Shown: positions 16,497 to 27,573, counted from the stretch's first letter. The stretch is 64,000 nt of DNA from Azospirillum endophyticum (GCF_016595245.1 NZ_JAENHM010000007.1:1-64000), one strand, 5' to 3'. The notes: a model not told the origin generated them from the sequence alone. Made by a program: numbers and translations.

Positions 16497-18304
16497 GCCC
16501 TCACCGTCCTCGCCTCGGCCTGTCCTTCGCCCGCGTCCTCCCGGTCGGCCTCGAACAGCGACTGAAGCTCGGCGGCGGCATCGCGGGAGGTCTGGATCAG
16601 CTTGGTCTCGTCATTGTGGACGGCATGCTGGCGGATCAGCGTGCGCTCGTCATGGGCACGGAAGGTCTCGAGGGTCCGCGTCACCTCGCCTTCCGCCATG
16701 CCCATCTGCCGCAGCACGTCGCCGGTCAGGCGGATGCTGGAATCGAAGGTCTCGCGCACGATGTGGGTGACGCCGCGGTCCATCAGATGATGGACGTGCC
16801 GACGGTTTCGCGCCCGGGCGAAGATGGTCAGGTTGGGGAAATGGCGCTTCGCCATCTCCACCACGCGCAGCGACTGCTCCATGTCGTCCAACGCCACCAC
16901 CAGGACTTGCGCCTTCTCCGCCCCGGCGGCGCGCAGCAGTTCCACGCGCGTGGGGTCGCCGTAATAGGCCTGGCTGCCGAACCTGCGGACGAAATCGACC
17001 TGGGCCGCGCTGCTTTCCAGCGCGGTGAAAGGGATGCCGCGCATCCGCAGCACGCGACCGACGACCTGCCCCACCCGGCCGAAACCGCAGATGATGACCG
17101 GCGGGTTTTCATCGGGCGGGGTGTCGTAGGGACGTTTGGGCTTGCCCGTCAGCAGACGCGGCGCCAGCCAGCGCTCCTCCGCCGCGAACAGGAAGGGCGT
17201 CGCCAGCATCGACAGCGTGACGACCAGCATGGCCGCCGACGCCTGCTCCCCGGCCATGGCGCCGCCGCCGACCGCCAACCCGAACAGCACGAAGCCGAAT
17301 TCGCCGCCCTGGCTCAGCACCGTCGCCATCCGCATGGCTCCCGCCCACGGCACGCCGGAGAGGCGGGCCAGAACCATCATCACCACCGCCTTCACCGCCA
17401 GCAGCGCCAGCGCGAGGCCGAGGAAACGGATCGGATGCGCCAGCAGGGTCGGCACGTCGGCCGCCATCCCGACCGAGACGAAGAACAGGCCGAGCAGCAA
17501 GCCCTCGAAGGGTTCGATATCGGCCTGCACCTCGTGCCGGTATTCCGAATCCGACAGCAGGACGCCGGCCATGAAGGCGCCCAGCGACATCGACAGCCCG
17601 GCCTCCTCGATCAGCACGGCGGTGCCGATGACGATCAGCAGGGCGGTGGCGGTGAAGATCTCCGGCGCGCCGGCCCGGTCGACGGCATGGAAGATCGGGC
17701 GCAGCAGATAGCGTCCGCCGATCAGCACCAGGGCGACCGCGACCACCGCTCTGGCCACCGCCAGCCACGCGCCGTCGGCCTGGGGAACGCTGCCGGTGCC
17801 CAGCAACGGCAGCAGCGCCACCGCGGGGATGATGGCGAGATCCTGGAACAGCAGGATGGAGAAGGCGCTGCGCCCCGACTGGTTGGCCAGCAGCCCGCGC
17901 TCCGCCATCATCGGCAGCGCCATGGCGGTGGAGGACAGGGCGAAGCCGAAGCCCAGCACCACGGCCGTCGGCCAAGGGAGCCCAAGCCCAACCGCGCACA
18001 ATCCTGCGATCGCGGCACCGGTCACCGCGACCTGCGCCCCACCCAGACCCAGCACTGATTTCCGCATGACCCACAGGCGGGCCGGCCTCAACTCCAGCCC
18101 GATCAGGAACAGCAGCATGACGACGCCGAGTTCCGAGGCATGGGCGATCGCGCCCACGTTGGTCACCAAACCCAATCCGGCCGGTCCGACCGCCAGCCCG
18201 GCGGCAAGATAGCCGAGCGGCGCACCGAACCCCAACCGCTTCGCCACCGGCACGGCGACCACCATCGCCGCTAGCAGCACAACCAACGTCACCAGCTCCG
18301 CCAT
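16493..18304 (-). CDS. CPA2 monovalent cation:proton antiporter, KefB/KefC-like
   Basis: This 603-residue protein has an N-terminal Na/H-exchanger membrane domain (about residues 5-380, roughly 12 segments, with LLFLIGLELRP and the GFALSSTAMALPMM helix) and a C-terminal RCK/TrkA-N domain (ICGFGRVGQVVGRVL, then QAYYGDPTRVELL). The layout fits KefB/KefC glutathione-gated K+ efflux or a related cation antiporter. No kefG/kefF ancillary gene is adjacent, so glutathione control is uncertain. I take the ATG at 18302-18304; a GTG 12 bases upstream is possible. The C terminus is charged and coiled. Confidence 0.9.
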   Translation of the reverse strand: MAELVTLVVLLAAMVVAVPVAKRLGFGAPLGYLAAGLAVGPAGLGLVTNVGAIAHASELGVVMLLFLIGLELRPARLWVMRKSVLGLGGAQVAVTGAAIAGLCAVGLGLPWPTAVVLGFGFALSSTAMALPMMAERGLLANQSGRSAFSILLFQDLAIIPAVALLPLLGTGSVPQADGAWLAVARAVVAVALVLIGGRYLLRPIFHAVDRAGAPEIFTATALLIVIGTAVLIEEAGLSMSLGAFMAGVLLSDSEYRHEVQADIEPFEGLLLGLFFVSVGMAADVPTLLAHPIRFLGLALALLAVKAVVMMVLARLSGVPWAGAMRMATVLSQGGEFGFVLFGLAVGGGAMAGEQASAAMLVVTLSMLATPFLFAAEERWLAPRLLTGKPKRPYDTPPDENPPVIICGFGRVGQVVGRVLRMRGIPFTALESSAAQVDFVRRFGSQAYYGDPTRVELLRAAGAEKAQVLVVALDDMEQSLRVVEMAKRHFPNLTIFARARNRRHVHHLMDRGVTHIVRETFDSSIRLTGDVLRQMGMAEGEVTRTLETFRAHDERTLIRQHAVHNDETKLIQTSRDAAAELQSLFEADREDAGEGQAEARTVRA

Positions 18305-18407
18305 AGTCCCCGCCACCCGCCTGTCGAGGGGGGCACTATGGCGCGATTTCAGCAGCCGATACCAGACACTTGACCATCAGTCTGGCCATACATCTTCATG
18401 CAATTGA

Positions 18408-19253
18408 TTATTCGGCCGCCGACGCTACGCGCGAACGGTTGGACGGCGGGTTGCCGCTGGCCGCCCAGCGGGTCAGCAGGAGGATGGCGACCACGACGCC
18501 GACATAGGCGATCAGCTGGGCTTCCGTCGGACGGTCGGTGTAGCCGACCAGGACATGCAGGGCCTGCCCGACGAGGCTGTTGTCGCGCAGGATGCCGGAC
18601 GTGTCCCACAGCACGGTTCCACCCGACATCAGGATGCCGCCCTGCGCCAGGAAATTGACCGCCGTCGCCGCCATGCCGGCGGCCAGCAGGGTCAGCAGCC
18701 AGGTGGTGGTGGCGAACAGGTGACGCGTCGGGATCTGTACCAGCCCGGCATAGAGCAGGACCGAGACCAGCCCACCGAGCGCCACGCCGCCCAGCCCACC
18801 GGCCGCCACGGTAGCGATGCCTCCCTCCTCGGAAGCCAGGATGCCGGTCAGGAACAGCACGATCTCCGAGCCCTCGCGCAGCACGGCGACGCCGATCACA
18901 ATCGCCAGCGCCGCCAGCGATTTCTCGCCGCTCTGCACCGCATGTCCGACCGCTTTCATGTCGCGCGCCAGTTCACGGCCATGCTGCGCCATCCAGGCGT
19001 TGTGCCAGGCCAGCATGACCACCGCGATCAGCAGGACGGTCGCGTTGAACAGTTCCTGCCCGGTATCCGCGAACATCGAGCTGATCGCGTCCGCGAAGGC
19101 GGCGACGATGCAGGATCCGACGATGCCGCCGACGATGCCGAGCGCGATCCAGCGTCCGCGCCCGGGCACTCCCTGGGTCGCGGCCAGCACGATGCCGACG
19201 ATGAGGCCCGCTTCGAGGACCTCGCGAAAGACGATGATCAGACTGGCGAGCAT
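18408..19253 (-). CDS. FTR1 family iron permease
   Basis: This 281-residue membrane permease of the FTR1/EfeU family has seven predicted helices and two REXXE iron-binding motifs: REVLE at 10-14 in helix 1 and REGSE in helix 4. These are essential for iron passage in characterised members. The protein would move ferric or ferrous iron into the cytoplasm. The cupredoxin gene lies immediately upstream, 39 bases away in the same direction, under a Fur-box promoter. No EfeB-type peroxidase is nearby, so this is a two-gene system. Confidence 0.93.
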   Translation of the reverse strand: MLASLIIVFREVLEAGLIVGIVLAATQGVPGRGRWIALGIVGGIVGSCIVAAFADAISSMFADTGQELFNATVLLIAVVMLAWHNAWMAQHGRELARDMKAVGHAVQSGEKSLAALAIVIGVAVLREGSEIVLFLTGILASEEGGIATVAAGGLGGVALGGLVSVLLYAGLVQIPTRHLFATTTWLLTLLAAGMAATAVNFLAQGGILMSGGTVLWDTSGILRDNSLVGQALHVLVGYTDRPTEAQLIAYVGVVVAILLLTRWAASGNPPSNRSRVASAAE

Positions 19254-19292
19254 GGTCGTCTCCGGTACGGGGCGGTCTGCCTCAAGGCTGCG

Positions 19293-19640
19293 TCACTCGG
19301 CGATCACGGCGCCCTGCGCCGTCGCCTCGTGGAATTCACCGAAGAAGGGATAGCGCCCCGGCTTCAGCGGACCGACCATGACCTTGATCTGCTTGCGGCC
19401 GCCGACGATCTTCTCGACCTTCATCTCGCCGCTTTCGAACTCTTCCGACGTGGCGTCCTGGTTGTCGACCAGCAGGGTCACCCGCTTGTTGGCGGGGATC
19501 TTGACCTCGGCCGGCTCGAACTTGTGGTCCTTGATGACGATGGTCACCGCATCGTCGGCCCGCGCCGGGGCGGAATGGATCAGGGCGGCGCCGGACAGGG
19601 CGACGGCGCAGGCGGCGGAGAGCAGGGAGACACGGCGCAT
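19293..19640 (-). CDS. Periplasmic cupredoxin-domain protein (EfeO-like)
   Basis: This is a 115-residue exported protein. A signal peptide (SAACAVALSGAALIHSAPARA) is followed by a cupredoxin fold with IVIKDHKFEPAEVKIPANKRV, TSEEFESGEMKVEK and GRYPFFGEFHE, as in the stand-alone cupredoxin domains found with FTR1 permeases. It probably binds copper or iron and feeds the permease. A classical type-1 Cys-His-Met copper set is not evident; acidic residues and histidine in the last loop are likelier ligands. It is the first gene of the Fur-controlled pair. Confidence 0.88.
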   Translation of the reverse strand: MRRVSLLSAACAVALSGAALIHSAPARADDAVTIVIKDHKFEPAEVKIPANKRVTLLVDNQDATSEEFESGEMKVEKIVGGRKQIKVMVGPLKPGRYPFFGEFHEATAQGAVIAE

Positions 19641-19677
19641 TCGCGGAAAACCTCGGGGGCTGATAGGCCTTTGCAGC

Positions 19678-19712
19678 TGAAAATCATTCTCACCCTAGTC
19701 TTCCAGGGTCAA
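19678..19712 (-). promoter_or_regulatory. Fur box and promoter of the cupredoxin-FTR1 operon
   Basis: TGAAAATCATTCTCA (19678-19692) is a 7-1-7 inverted repeat close to the Fur consensus TGATAATNATTATCA. On the minus strand TTGACC (19707-19712) stands about 17 bases before GAATGA/AATGAT, so the Fur site covers the -10 region. The cupredoxin start codon is about 40 bases downstream. Iron-dependent repression is the natural reading. Confidence 0.75.
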
Positions 19713-19819
19713 ATGAAAAGGCCCCTTCGGCGTCCGCAACGCACCTGCGACGGAAACGCGCACCCTCCCGGGATGCGGCCGTCTTCAACCGTCGCCTCGT
19801 GACTTGAGCCCCTGCCCGC

Positions 19820-20233
19820 CTACTCGGCTTCCGATGATCCGGGGAACTGTTCCAGTCCATCGGTGATGTCGTAGTAATCGGCCTTCCCGGCCACATAGCC
19901 GTGCCGCAGCGTCGTCAGTCCGGTCGGCTGATCCAGGCTGCCGGCGGCGATCTCGATCTCGGTCTTGCCGTCGCCCTTCCAGAACAGGGAGGAACCGCAA
20001 CGGCCGCAGAATCCGCGTTCCGCGATGTCGGAGGAGCGGAACCAAGCCAGCGTGCCGTCTGCATCGAAGGTGACGGTGTCGCGCGGCACGGTGACGTAGG
20101 CGCCGATATGCCCGTGGAAACGGCGGCACTGTCCGCAATGGCAGGTCACCACCCCATCCGGCCGTTCGGCCAGCAGGAAGCGCACGCCGCCGCACAGGCA
20201 GCCTCCGGACAGCGCGTTACCCCGTTCCGTCAT
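19820..20233 (-). CDS. GFA family zinc protein (second of a tandem pair)
   Basis: This 137-residue protein has the GFA/CENP-V fold. The zinc-ligand cysteines are in GGCLCGGVRF, TCHCGQCRRFHG and GFCGRCGSSLFW. GFA was named after glutathione-dependent formaldehyde-activating enzyme, but most members have no proven activity. It overlaps the upstream GFA gene by 4 bases (ATGA), so translation is coupled. The two copies differ throughout, pointing to an old duplication rather than a recent one. It ends in an acidic tail. Confidence 0.92.
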   Translation of the reverse strand: MTERGNALSGGCLCGGVRFLLAERPDGVVTCHCGQCRRFHGHIGAYVTVPRDTVTFDADGTLAWFRSSDIAERGFCGRCGSSLFWKGDGKTEIEIAAGSLDQPTGLTTLRHGYVAGKADYYDITDGLEQFPGSSEAE

Positions 20234-20685
20234 TCCACGACCTCCCCCGTGCTGGTCCGGCGTTCGACGCCGTCGTCGCCGATGTCGTAATAGGCACCCT
20301 TTTGGTCGACGAAGATGTGGCGCTCCACCCACAGTCCGGACGCATCGTCGAGGCTGCCGGCGGTCACGGTGATGCGCGGCCCGCCCTCTCCTTCGGGCTG
20401 GCCAACCGCCTCCCAGAACAGTCCGGCGCCGCAATGCGCGCAGAAGCCGCGCCGCGCCCGGTCGGAAGAGGCATACCACGTCAGCGTCGCGTCGTTCAGC
20501 AGACGCAACGCCGCACGCGGCAGGCCGGTGTAGGCGCCGACATGGCTGTGCTGGCGCCGGCATTGCGGGCAGTGGCAGAAGGAGATCGGCTCCGGATGGA
20601 TGTCGATGGCATAGCGCACGCCGCCGCACAGGCAACCGCCGGTCCAGACCCGCTCCCCCTCCCCGCCCTTCGTCGCTTCGCCCAC
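20230..20685 (-). CDS. GFA family zinc protein (first of a tandem pair)
   Basis: This 151-residue GFA/CENP-V-fold protein has ligand motifs GGCLCGGVRYA, FCHCPQCRRQHS and GFCAHCGAGLFW, and the C-terminal segment FVDQKGAYYDIGDD. The overall order equals that of the next gene, which it overlaps by 4 bases. The DUF1127 gene ends only three bases upstream of its start, so the three genes probably form one transcript driven from the LysR-facing promoter. Its substrate is unknown. Confidence 0.92.
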   Translation of the reverse strand: MGEATKGGEGERVWTGGCLCGGVRYAIDIHPEPISFCHCPQCRRQHSHVGAYTGLPRAALRLLNDATLTWYASSDRARRGFCAHCGAGLFWEAVGQPEGEGGPRITVTAGSLDDASGLWVERHIFVDQKGAYYDIGDDGVERRTSTGEVVE

Positions 20686-20688
20686 CCC

Positions 20689-20928
20689 TCAGCCCCGCCA
20701 GAACGGCTTTTCGGCTTCATGGTCGGCGTCGGCGCGGGAGATGCCGATGTCCGACAGCAGGTGGTCGGGCAAAGCCTCCAGCGCCCGGCGCTGCCGGCGG
20801 CGCTCGTTCCAGGTCGCGAGGCGGTCGAACAGGGCGACGACCTGCTGGCCCAAACCGGTGCCCGCCGGAAGCGGCTTGCGGACGAACAGCTCCGCGCCGG
20901 ACATAGAAGAGTGCGTTCCCTTTGCCAT
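20689..20928 (-). CDS. DUF1127 domain small protein
   Basis: This 79-residue protein's C-terminal half is a DUF1127 (YjiS-like) domain: WNERRRQRRALEALPDHLLSDIGISRADADHEAEKPFW. Arginine-rich DUF1127 proteins occur widely in alphaproteobacteria and have been tied to RNA-related and phosphate or carbon metabolism effects in Agrobacterium and Rhodobacter, but no general function is settled. The N-terminal half is variable. It starts at MAKGTH and is divergent from a GcvA-like LysR gene, with a CTAAT palindrome between them. Confidence 0.88.
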   Translation of the reverse strand: MAKGTHSSMSGAELFVRKPLPAGTGLGQQVVALFDRLATWNERRRQRRALEALPDHLLSDIGISRADADHEAEKPFWRG

Positions 20929-21054
20929 GATCCGTTTCCCTTGGCTGGATGGGGAGCGGGGCTTCGGCCTCGCCGCTCCGGTTGTCAGATCGCTTGTGGA
21001 CTTGAGAATGGTGCAGAGGCGGCTTGCCGACAAACGACCCTTTCTCATAGAATC

Positions 21055-21071
21055 GATTAGCTCTTCTAATC
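21055..21071. promoter_or_regulatory. Probable LysR (GcvA-type) operator
   Basis: GATTAG and CTAATC form a perfect inverted repeat around CTCTT, giving ATTAG-N5-CTAAT, a T-N11-A LysR box. CTAAT is the core of E. coli GcvA sites. It lies 29 bases before the LysR start codon and about 127 bases before the divergent DUF1127 gene, the usual place for autoregulation plus control of a divergent target. Confidence 0.6.
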
Positions 21072-21099
21072 CGAAACCACCCCCCGGTCCGGTTCTCTC

Positions 21100-21987
21100 A
21101 TGTCCCGCCGCCTGCCTCCGCTGAACGCGCTCCGCGCCTTCGAAGCCGCTGCCCGCCATCTTTCCTTCACAAAAGCCGCCGACGAGCTGCATGTGACCCA
21201 GGCCGCCGTCAGCCACCAGATCAAGGCGCTGGAGGAGTGGCTCGGATTACCGCTGTTTCGCCGAATGAACCGGGCGCTGGCGCTGACCGAAGCCGGGCAG
21301 AGCTATCTGCCGCCGGTGCGCGAAGCGATGGACACGCTGTCCCAGGCGACCGACCGGCTGATCCGCGCCGACAGCAGCGGCACGCTGACCATTTCCACCA
21401 TGCCCAGCTTCGCCTCGAAATGGCTGGTGCCGCGGCTGATGCGTTTCCAGAAGCGCCATCCGGAGATGGACGTGCGGGTCCACAGCACGGCGCAGGTGGT
21501 GGATTTCGCCCGCCACGACGTCGATCTGGCGATCCGCTTCGGCAACGGCCTGTGGCCGGATCTGCGGGTCGAGCGGCTGCTGACCGAGGATATCTTCCCG
21601 GTCGGCCATCCGTCGCTGCTGTCCGGCAGCCGGCCGCTGGTGAATCCGGACGATCTGCGGCACCACACGCTGCTGCATGACGACTACAACATCTCCTGGG
21701 CGGTGTGGTGCCGCTCGGCGGGGATCGAGGGGGTGGACACCGAACGCGGCCTGCGGTTCGACGATTCGTCCTTCACGCTGCAGGCCGCGATCAACGGCCA
21801 TGGGATCGCGCTGGCCCGCGGCGTGCTGGTGGCCGACGACATCGCGGCCGGGCGGCTGGTCCGCCTGTTCGAGGTGCGGCTGCCGGGAAGCCTCGCCTAC
21901 TACGTGGTCGCGCCGCAGCATTATTTTTCCCGGCCCAAGGTGAAGGCCTTCCGCGACTGGCTGTTCGAAGAGGCGGAGGCGGTCTGA
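21100..21987 (+). CDS. LysR family regulator, GcvA-like
   Basis: This 295-residue transcription regulator has a winged-helix domain at residues 1-65 (LNALRAFEAAARHLSFTKAA, then VTQAAVSHQIKALEEWLG) and a periplasmic-binding-type effector domain with TISTMPSFASKWLVPRL and ARHDVDLAIRFGNG. These segments are typical of the GcvA/AmpR/TrpI branch. It faces the DUF1127-GFA-GFA operon and is the best candidate to control it. Although called GcvA-like, the gcv genes here are 22 kb away under a riboswitch, so a glycine role should not be assumed. Confidence 0.9.
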   Translation: MSRRLPPLNALRAFEAAARHLSFTKAADELHVTQAAVSHQIKALEEWLGLPLFRRMNRALALTEAGQSYLPPVREAMDTLSQATDRLIRADSSGTLTISTMPSFASKWLVPRLMRFQKRHPEMDVRVHSTAQVVDFARHDVDLAIRFGNGLWPDLRVERLLTEDIFPVGHPSLLSGSRPLVNPDDLRHHTLLHDDYNISWAVWCRSAGIEGVDTERGLRFDDSSFTLQAAINGHGIALARGVLVADDIAAGRLVRLFEVRLPGSLAYYVVAPQHYFSRPKVKAFRDWLFEEAEAV

Positions 21988-22044
21988 AAAGCGCCGCCTT
22001 GAACGGCTTGCGGGCGTAACGGACCGCTCCTATAGTCCGCGCCC

Positions 22045-23022
22045 ATGAGCGCGACCCCGCCCCCCGACACGGTCTTCCCGCACCGCCACCTCCTCGGAAT
22101 CGAGGGGCTGCGGGCCGGCGAGATCACCCGCATCCTCGACCTCGCCGATGGCTATGTCGAGCAGAACCGCCGCCCGGTGAAGAAGTCCAACCTGTTGGAC
22201 GGCCGCACGCAGGTGAACCTGTTCTTCGAGAACTCCACCCGCACCCGCACCAGCTTCGAGCTGGCCGGCAAGCGGCTGGGGGCCGACGTCATCAACATGT
22301 CGACCGACAGCAGCTCGGTGAAGAAGGGGGAGACCCTGATCGACACGGCGATGACGCTGAACGCCATGCACCTGGACGCGCTGGTGGTGCGCCACGCCGA
22401 TTCGGGCGCGGTCAAGCTGCTGGCCGACAAGGTCAACTGCTCGGTGATCAATGCCGGCGACGGCCACCACGAGCACCCGACCCAGGCCCTGCTCGACGCG
22501 CTGGCGATCCGCCGCCGCCTCGGCCGGCTGGACGGGCTGATCGTGGCGATCTGCGGCGACATCCTGCACAGCCGCGTCGCACGCTCTAACATCCACCTGC
22601 TGAACGCCATGGGGGCGCGGGTGCGCTGCGTGGCGCCGCCGACGCTGCTGCCCTCGCAGATCGAGAGGCTGGGCGTCGAGGTCCACCACTCGATGAAGGC
22701 CGGGCTGCGCGATGCCGACGTGGTGATGATGCTGCGCCTGCAGACCGAGCGGATGAGCGGACAGTATGTCCCCTCCACCCGCGAATACTTCTACTTCTAT
22801 GGCCTCGATTACGAGAAGCTGGAGGTCGCGAAGCCCGACGCGGTCATCATGCATCCCGGTCCGATGAACCGCGGCGTGGAGATCGATTCGGAGGTCGCCG
22901 ACGACCTCAAGCGCTCGATGATCCTCGATCAGGTGGAGCTGGGCGTCGCCGTGCGCATGGCCGTGCTCGACCTGCTGACCCGCGAACGCCGACAATCCGA
23001 CCTTGCGGGAGCCGCCCGATGA
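22045..23022 (+). CDS. pyrB: Aspartate carbamoyltransferase catalytic subunit
   Basis: This 325-residue enzyme joins carbamoyl phosphate and aspartate in pyrimidine synthesis. The carbamoyl-phosphate site [12 protein letters not shown] is complete. [10 protein letters not shown], the aspartate-loop segment LRLQTER, and [11 protein letters not shown] follow. No regulatory pyrI gene is present. The stop overlaps the start of the dihydroorotase-like gene by 4 bases (ATGA). In several bacteria the catalytic chain needs this inactive partner for assembly, which the tight coupling here supports. Confidence 0.96.
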   Translation: MSATPPPDTVFPHRHLLGIEGLRAGEITRILDLADGYVEQNRRPVKKSNLLDGRTQVNLFFENSTRTRTSFELAGKRLGADVINMSTDSSSVKKGETLIDTAMTLNAMHLDALVVRHADSGAVKLLADKVNCSVINAGDGHHEHPTQALLDALAIRRRLGRLDGLIVAICGDILHSRVARSNIHLLNAMGARVRCVAPPTLLPSQIERLGVEVHHSMKAGLRDADVVMMLRLQTERMSGQYVPSTREYFYFYGLDYEKLEVAKPDAVIMHPGPMNRGVEIDSEVADDLKRSMILDQVELGVAVRMAVLDLLTRERRQSDLAGAAR

Positions 23023-24326
23023 ATGCGCCGACGCCTCCCCGCATCGTCTACCGCAACGCCCGCCTGCTCGACCCGGCAACGGGACTCGACCAGCACGGCG
23101 ACCTGCTGATCGACGGCGAGACCATCGCCGATTTCGGCCCCGGCCTGTTCGGCGACTCCATGCCCGAGGGCGCGGAGGTGATCGACCTCGGCGGCCAGTG
23201 CCTCGCCCCCGGCCTCGTCGACATGCGCGTGCTGATCGGCGAACCCGGCGAGGAAGAGAAGGACACGATCAAGAGCGCCTCGCGTGCCGCGGCGGCCGGC
23301 GGCATCACCGCCATGGCGCTGCTGCCCAACACCGATCCGGTGCTGGACGAGGTCGCCGGGCTGGAGTTCATCGCGCGCCGCGCCCGCGAGGTGAAGCTGG
23401 TCAAGGTCTTCGCCTACGGCTCCGCCACCCGCGGCACCGAAGGCAACGAGATCACCGAGATGGGCCTGCTGGGCCAAGCCGGCGCGGTGGCCTTCACCGA
23501 CGGCACCAAGGCCATCGTCAGTGCCAAGACGATGCGCCGGGCACTCAGCTATGCCAAGACCTTCGGCAAGCTGATCGTCCAGCATCCGGAAGAGCCGTCG
23601 CTGGCGTCGGGCGGCATGATGAATTCCGGCGAGATCGCCACCCGCCTCGGCCTCGTCGGCATCCCGCGCGAGGCCGAGATCATTATGATCGAACGCGACC
23701 TGCGGCTGGCCGAACTGACCGGCGGGCGCCTGCACTTCGCCCATGTCTCAACGGGTGAATCCGTCGACCTGATCCGCCGCGCCAAGGCGCGCGGGCTGAC
23801 GGTGACCTGCGACACCGCCCCGCATTACTTCGCCCTGACCGAGACCGACGTCGGCGACTACCGCACCTATGCCAAGGTTTCCCCGCCGTTGCGCGGCGAG
23901 ATGGACCGCCGCGCCATCGTCGAGGGTCTGGCCGACGGCACCATCGATGCCATCGCATCCGACCATGTGCCGCAGGACCAGGACCAGAAGCGCTTGCCCT
24001 TCGCCCAGGCCGCTCCCGGCGTCATCGGGCTGGAAACCCTGTTCCCGCTGACGCTGGAACTGGTCCACAAGGGCAGGATGCCGCTGTTGAAGGCTCTGGC
24101 TTGCGTCACCGCCAACCCGGCGGCGATCCTCGACCTGGCCGTCGGTCGCATCGTCAAGGGCGCGCCGGCCGATCTCGTGGTCTTCGACCTCGATGTGCCA
24201 TGGCGGATCGACGTCAGCCGCTTCCAGTCGAAATCGAAGAACTCGCCCTTCGAGGACCGCCCGGTCCAGGGCCGGCCGCTGCGCACCATCGTCGACGGCC
24301 GCACCGTCTGGCAGGCGGAGGGCTGA
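23019..24326 (+). CDS. pyrX: Dihydroorotase-like protein lacking the HxH metal motif (PyrC-prime/PyrX type)
   Basis: This 435-residue amidohydrolase-fold protein is related to class I dihydroorotases. The first metal motif is lost: where active enzymes have DxHVHxR, this protein has [10 protein letters not shown], with Arg70 and Leu72 in place of both histidines. Other site residues remain (Asp161 region, His189, His242, Asp315 in ASDHVPQ). It therefore probably has no hydrolase activity and serves as a structural partner of PyrB, as pseudo-dihydroorotases do in Pseudomonas. Overlap with pyrB by 4 bases fits. An active PyrC must be encoded elsewhere. Confidence 0.9.
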   Translation: MNAPTPPRIVYRNARLLDPATGLDQHGDLLIDGETIADFGPGLFGDSMPEGAEVIDLGGQCLAPGLVDMRVLIGEPGEEEKDTIKSASRAAAAGGITAMALLPNTDPVLDEVAGLEFIARRAREVKLVKVFAYGSATRGTEGNEITEMGLLGQAGAVAFTDGTKAIVSAKTMRRALSYAKTFGKLIVQHPEEPSLASGGMMNSGEIATRLGLVGIPREAEIIMIERDLRLAELTGGRLHFAHVSTGESVDLIRRAKARGLTVTCDTAPHYFALTETDVGDYRTYAKVSPPLRGEMDRRAIVEGLADGTIDAIASDHVPQDQDQKRLPFAQAAPGVIGLETLFPLTLELVHKGRMPLLKALACVTANPAAILDLAVGRIVKGAPADLVVFDLDVPWRIDVSRFQSKSKNSPFEDRPVQGRPLRTIVDGRTVWQAEG

Positions 24327-24330
24327 TCCG

Positions 24331-24930
24331 GTGCCGACACTCGTGCTTGCCGCCCTGCTGGGCTACCTGCTGGGCTCGATCCCCTTCGGGCTGGTGCTGA
24401 CCCGGATGGCTGGCCTCGGCGATATCCGCCAGATCGGTTCCGGCAACATCGGCGCCACCAACGTGCTGCGCACCGGCAACAAGCCGCTGGCGCTGGCCAC
24501 CCTGCTGCTCGACAGCGGCAAGGGCGCCATCGCAGCATTGCTCGCCCTGTGGTGGGCCGGGCCGGAAGCGGCAGTGCTGGCCGCCGGCGGCGCCATGCTG
24601 GGCCACAGCTTCCCGGTCTGGCTCGGCTTCAAGGGCGGCAAGGGCGTGGCGACGGCACTGGGCGTGCTGCTGGCGGTGTGCTGGCCGGTCGGACTGCTGG
24701 CCTGCCTGACCTGGATCGTCATGGCGGCGCTGTTCCGCATCTCGTCCCTGTCGGCGCTGACCGCGCTGGGCATCAGCCCGCTGACCGGCTGGTATTTCGG
24801 CGGACCGCTGGTCGCCGGCCTCTGCCTGTTCATCGCGGTTCTGGTCTTCATCCGGCACGAGGCGAACATCCGCCGCCTGGTGAAAGGCGAGGAGCCGAGG
24901 ATCGGCGCCGGCAAGAAAAAGGCGGCCTGA
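24331..24930 (+). CDS. plsY: Glycerol-3-phosphate acyltransferase PlsY
   Basis: This 199-residue membrane enzyme transfers an acyl group from acyl-phosphate to glycerol-3-phosphate, the first step of phospholipid synthesis. PlsY motifs are clear: GSIPFG, the [12 protein letters not shown] loop, [18 protein letters not shown] and, near the end, [15 protein letters not shown]. About five hydrophobic helices are visible. I start at the GTG 24331, two bases after the end of the dihydroorotase-like gene; this gives the family N terminus. A terminator hairpin follows. Confidence 0.95.
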   Translation: MPTLVLAALLGYLLGSIPFGLVLTRMAGLGDIRQIGSGNIGATNVLRTGNKPLALATLLLDSGKGAIAALLALWWAGPEAAVLAAGGAMLGHSFPVWLGFKGGKGVATALGVLLAVCWPVGLLACLTWIVMAALFRISSLSALTALGISPLTGWYFGGPLVAGLCLFIAVLVFIRHEANIRRLVKGEEPRIGAGKKKAA

Positions 24931-24948
24931 ACGGGCGGCACCGGAAGG

Positions 24949-24984
24949 CGGCGGGGAGGAAACTTCCCGCCGCTTCTGTTTTCA
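24949..24984 (+). terminator. Terminator after plsY
   Basis: GCGGCGGGG pairs with TCCCGCCGC around a short purine-rich loop, followed by TTCTGTTTT. One mismatch lies near the loop. It separates the pyr-plsY unit from the acetoacetyl-CoA synthetase gene. Confidence 0.65.
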
Positions 24985-25160
24985 GCTCCTTGATTCCGTT
25001 GCCTTTGCCCCTGCCTCCCTATCCCTTTTCGTCCAGCCGGGGAAAGACAACCGGCGTGGCCATGCGCTATGCTGCACGGCAATCCGGGGCACGAACAAGC
25101 AACCCGGCAGGAGAGCCGGCGGCTGGCGCCGGCGAAGACGAGACGCTGAGGGAATCGAGA

Positions 25161-27113
<1,953 letters not shown>

Positions 27114-27114
27114 G

Positions 27115-27573
27115 GTGACTGCGGCCCTGTTCCTCGACCTGGATGGCGTGCTCGCCGACTTCGACCGCGGCGTCGTCGCGGCCACCGGCAAGCGGCCGGA
27201 ACAGCTGGCGATGAAGGAGATGTGGCGGGCTCTGTCCCGCCACACCGACTTCTTCGGCACGCTGGAGTTCATCCATGACGCGCAGGAGCTTTGGCAGTTC
27301 TGCGCCCCGCACCAGCCGACCATCCTGACCGGCCTGCCGCTGGGCAGCTGGGCGCCCGAGCAGAAGAAGCGCTGGGTCGCCCGCATGCTGGGGACCGATG
27401 TTCCCGTCATCACCTGCATGGCCCGCGACAAGGCCCGTCATGCCAGTCCAGGCGCCATTCTGGTCGACGACCGCGAGAAGGCGCGTGACCCGTGGGAGGC
27501 GGCCGGTGGCCGCTTCATCCTCCACCGCAACGCAGCGGAAAGCATCGCCGAACTGGTGAAGCTGGGGTTCTGA
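27115..27573 (+). CDS. HAD-like 5'(3')-deoxyribonucleotidase-type protein
   Basis: This 152-residue HAD protein has motif I LFLDLDGVLADFDRG. The cap and core resemble small nucleotidases of the NT5C family, with TILTGLPLG at motif II and AILVDDREKARDPWEAAGG at motif IV. The first codon is GTG, one base after the stop of the acetoacetyl-CoA synthetase gene, so it is co-transcribed. Its substrate may be a nucleotide monophosphate; this is inferred from fold only. There is no obvious metabolic link to its neighbour. Confidence 0.8.
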   Translation: MTAALFLDLDGVLADFDRGVVAATGKRPEQLAMKEMWRALSRHTDFFGTLEFIHDAQELWQFCAPHQPTILTGLPLGSWAPEQKKRWVARMLGTDVPVITCMARDKARHASPGAILVDDREKARDPWEAAGGRFILHRNAAESIAELVKLGF

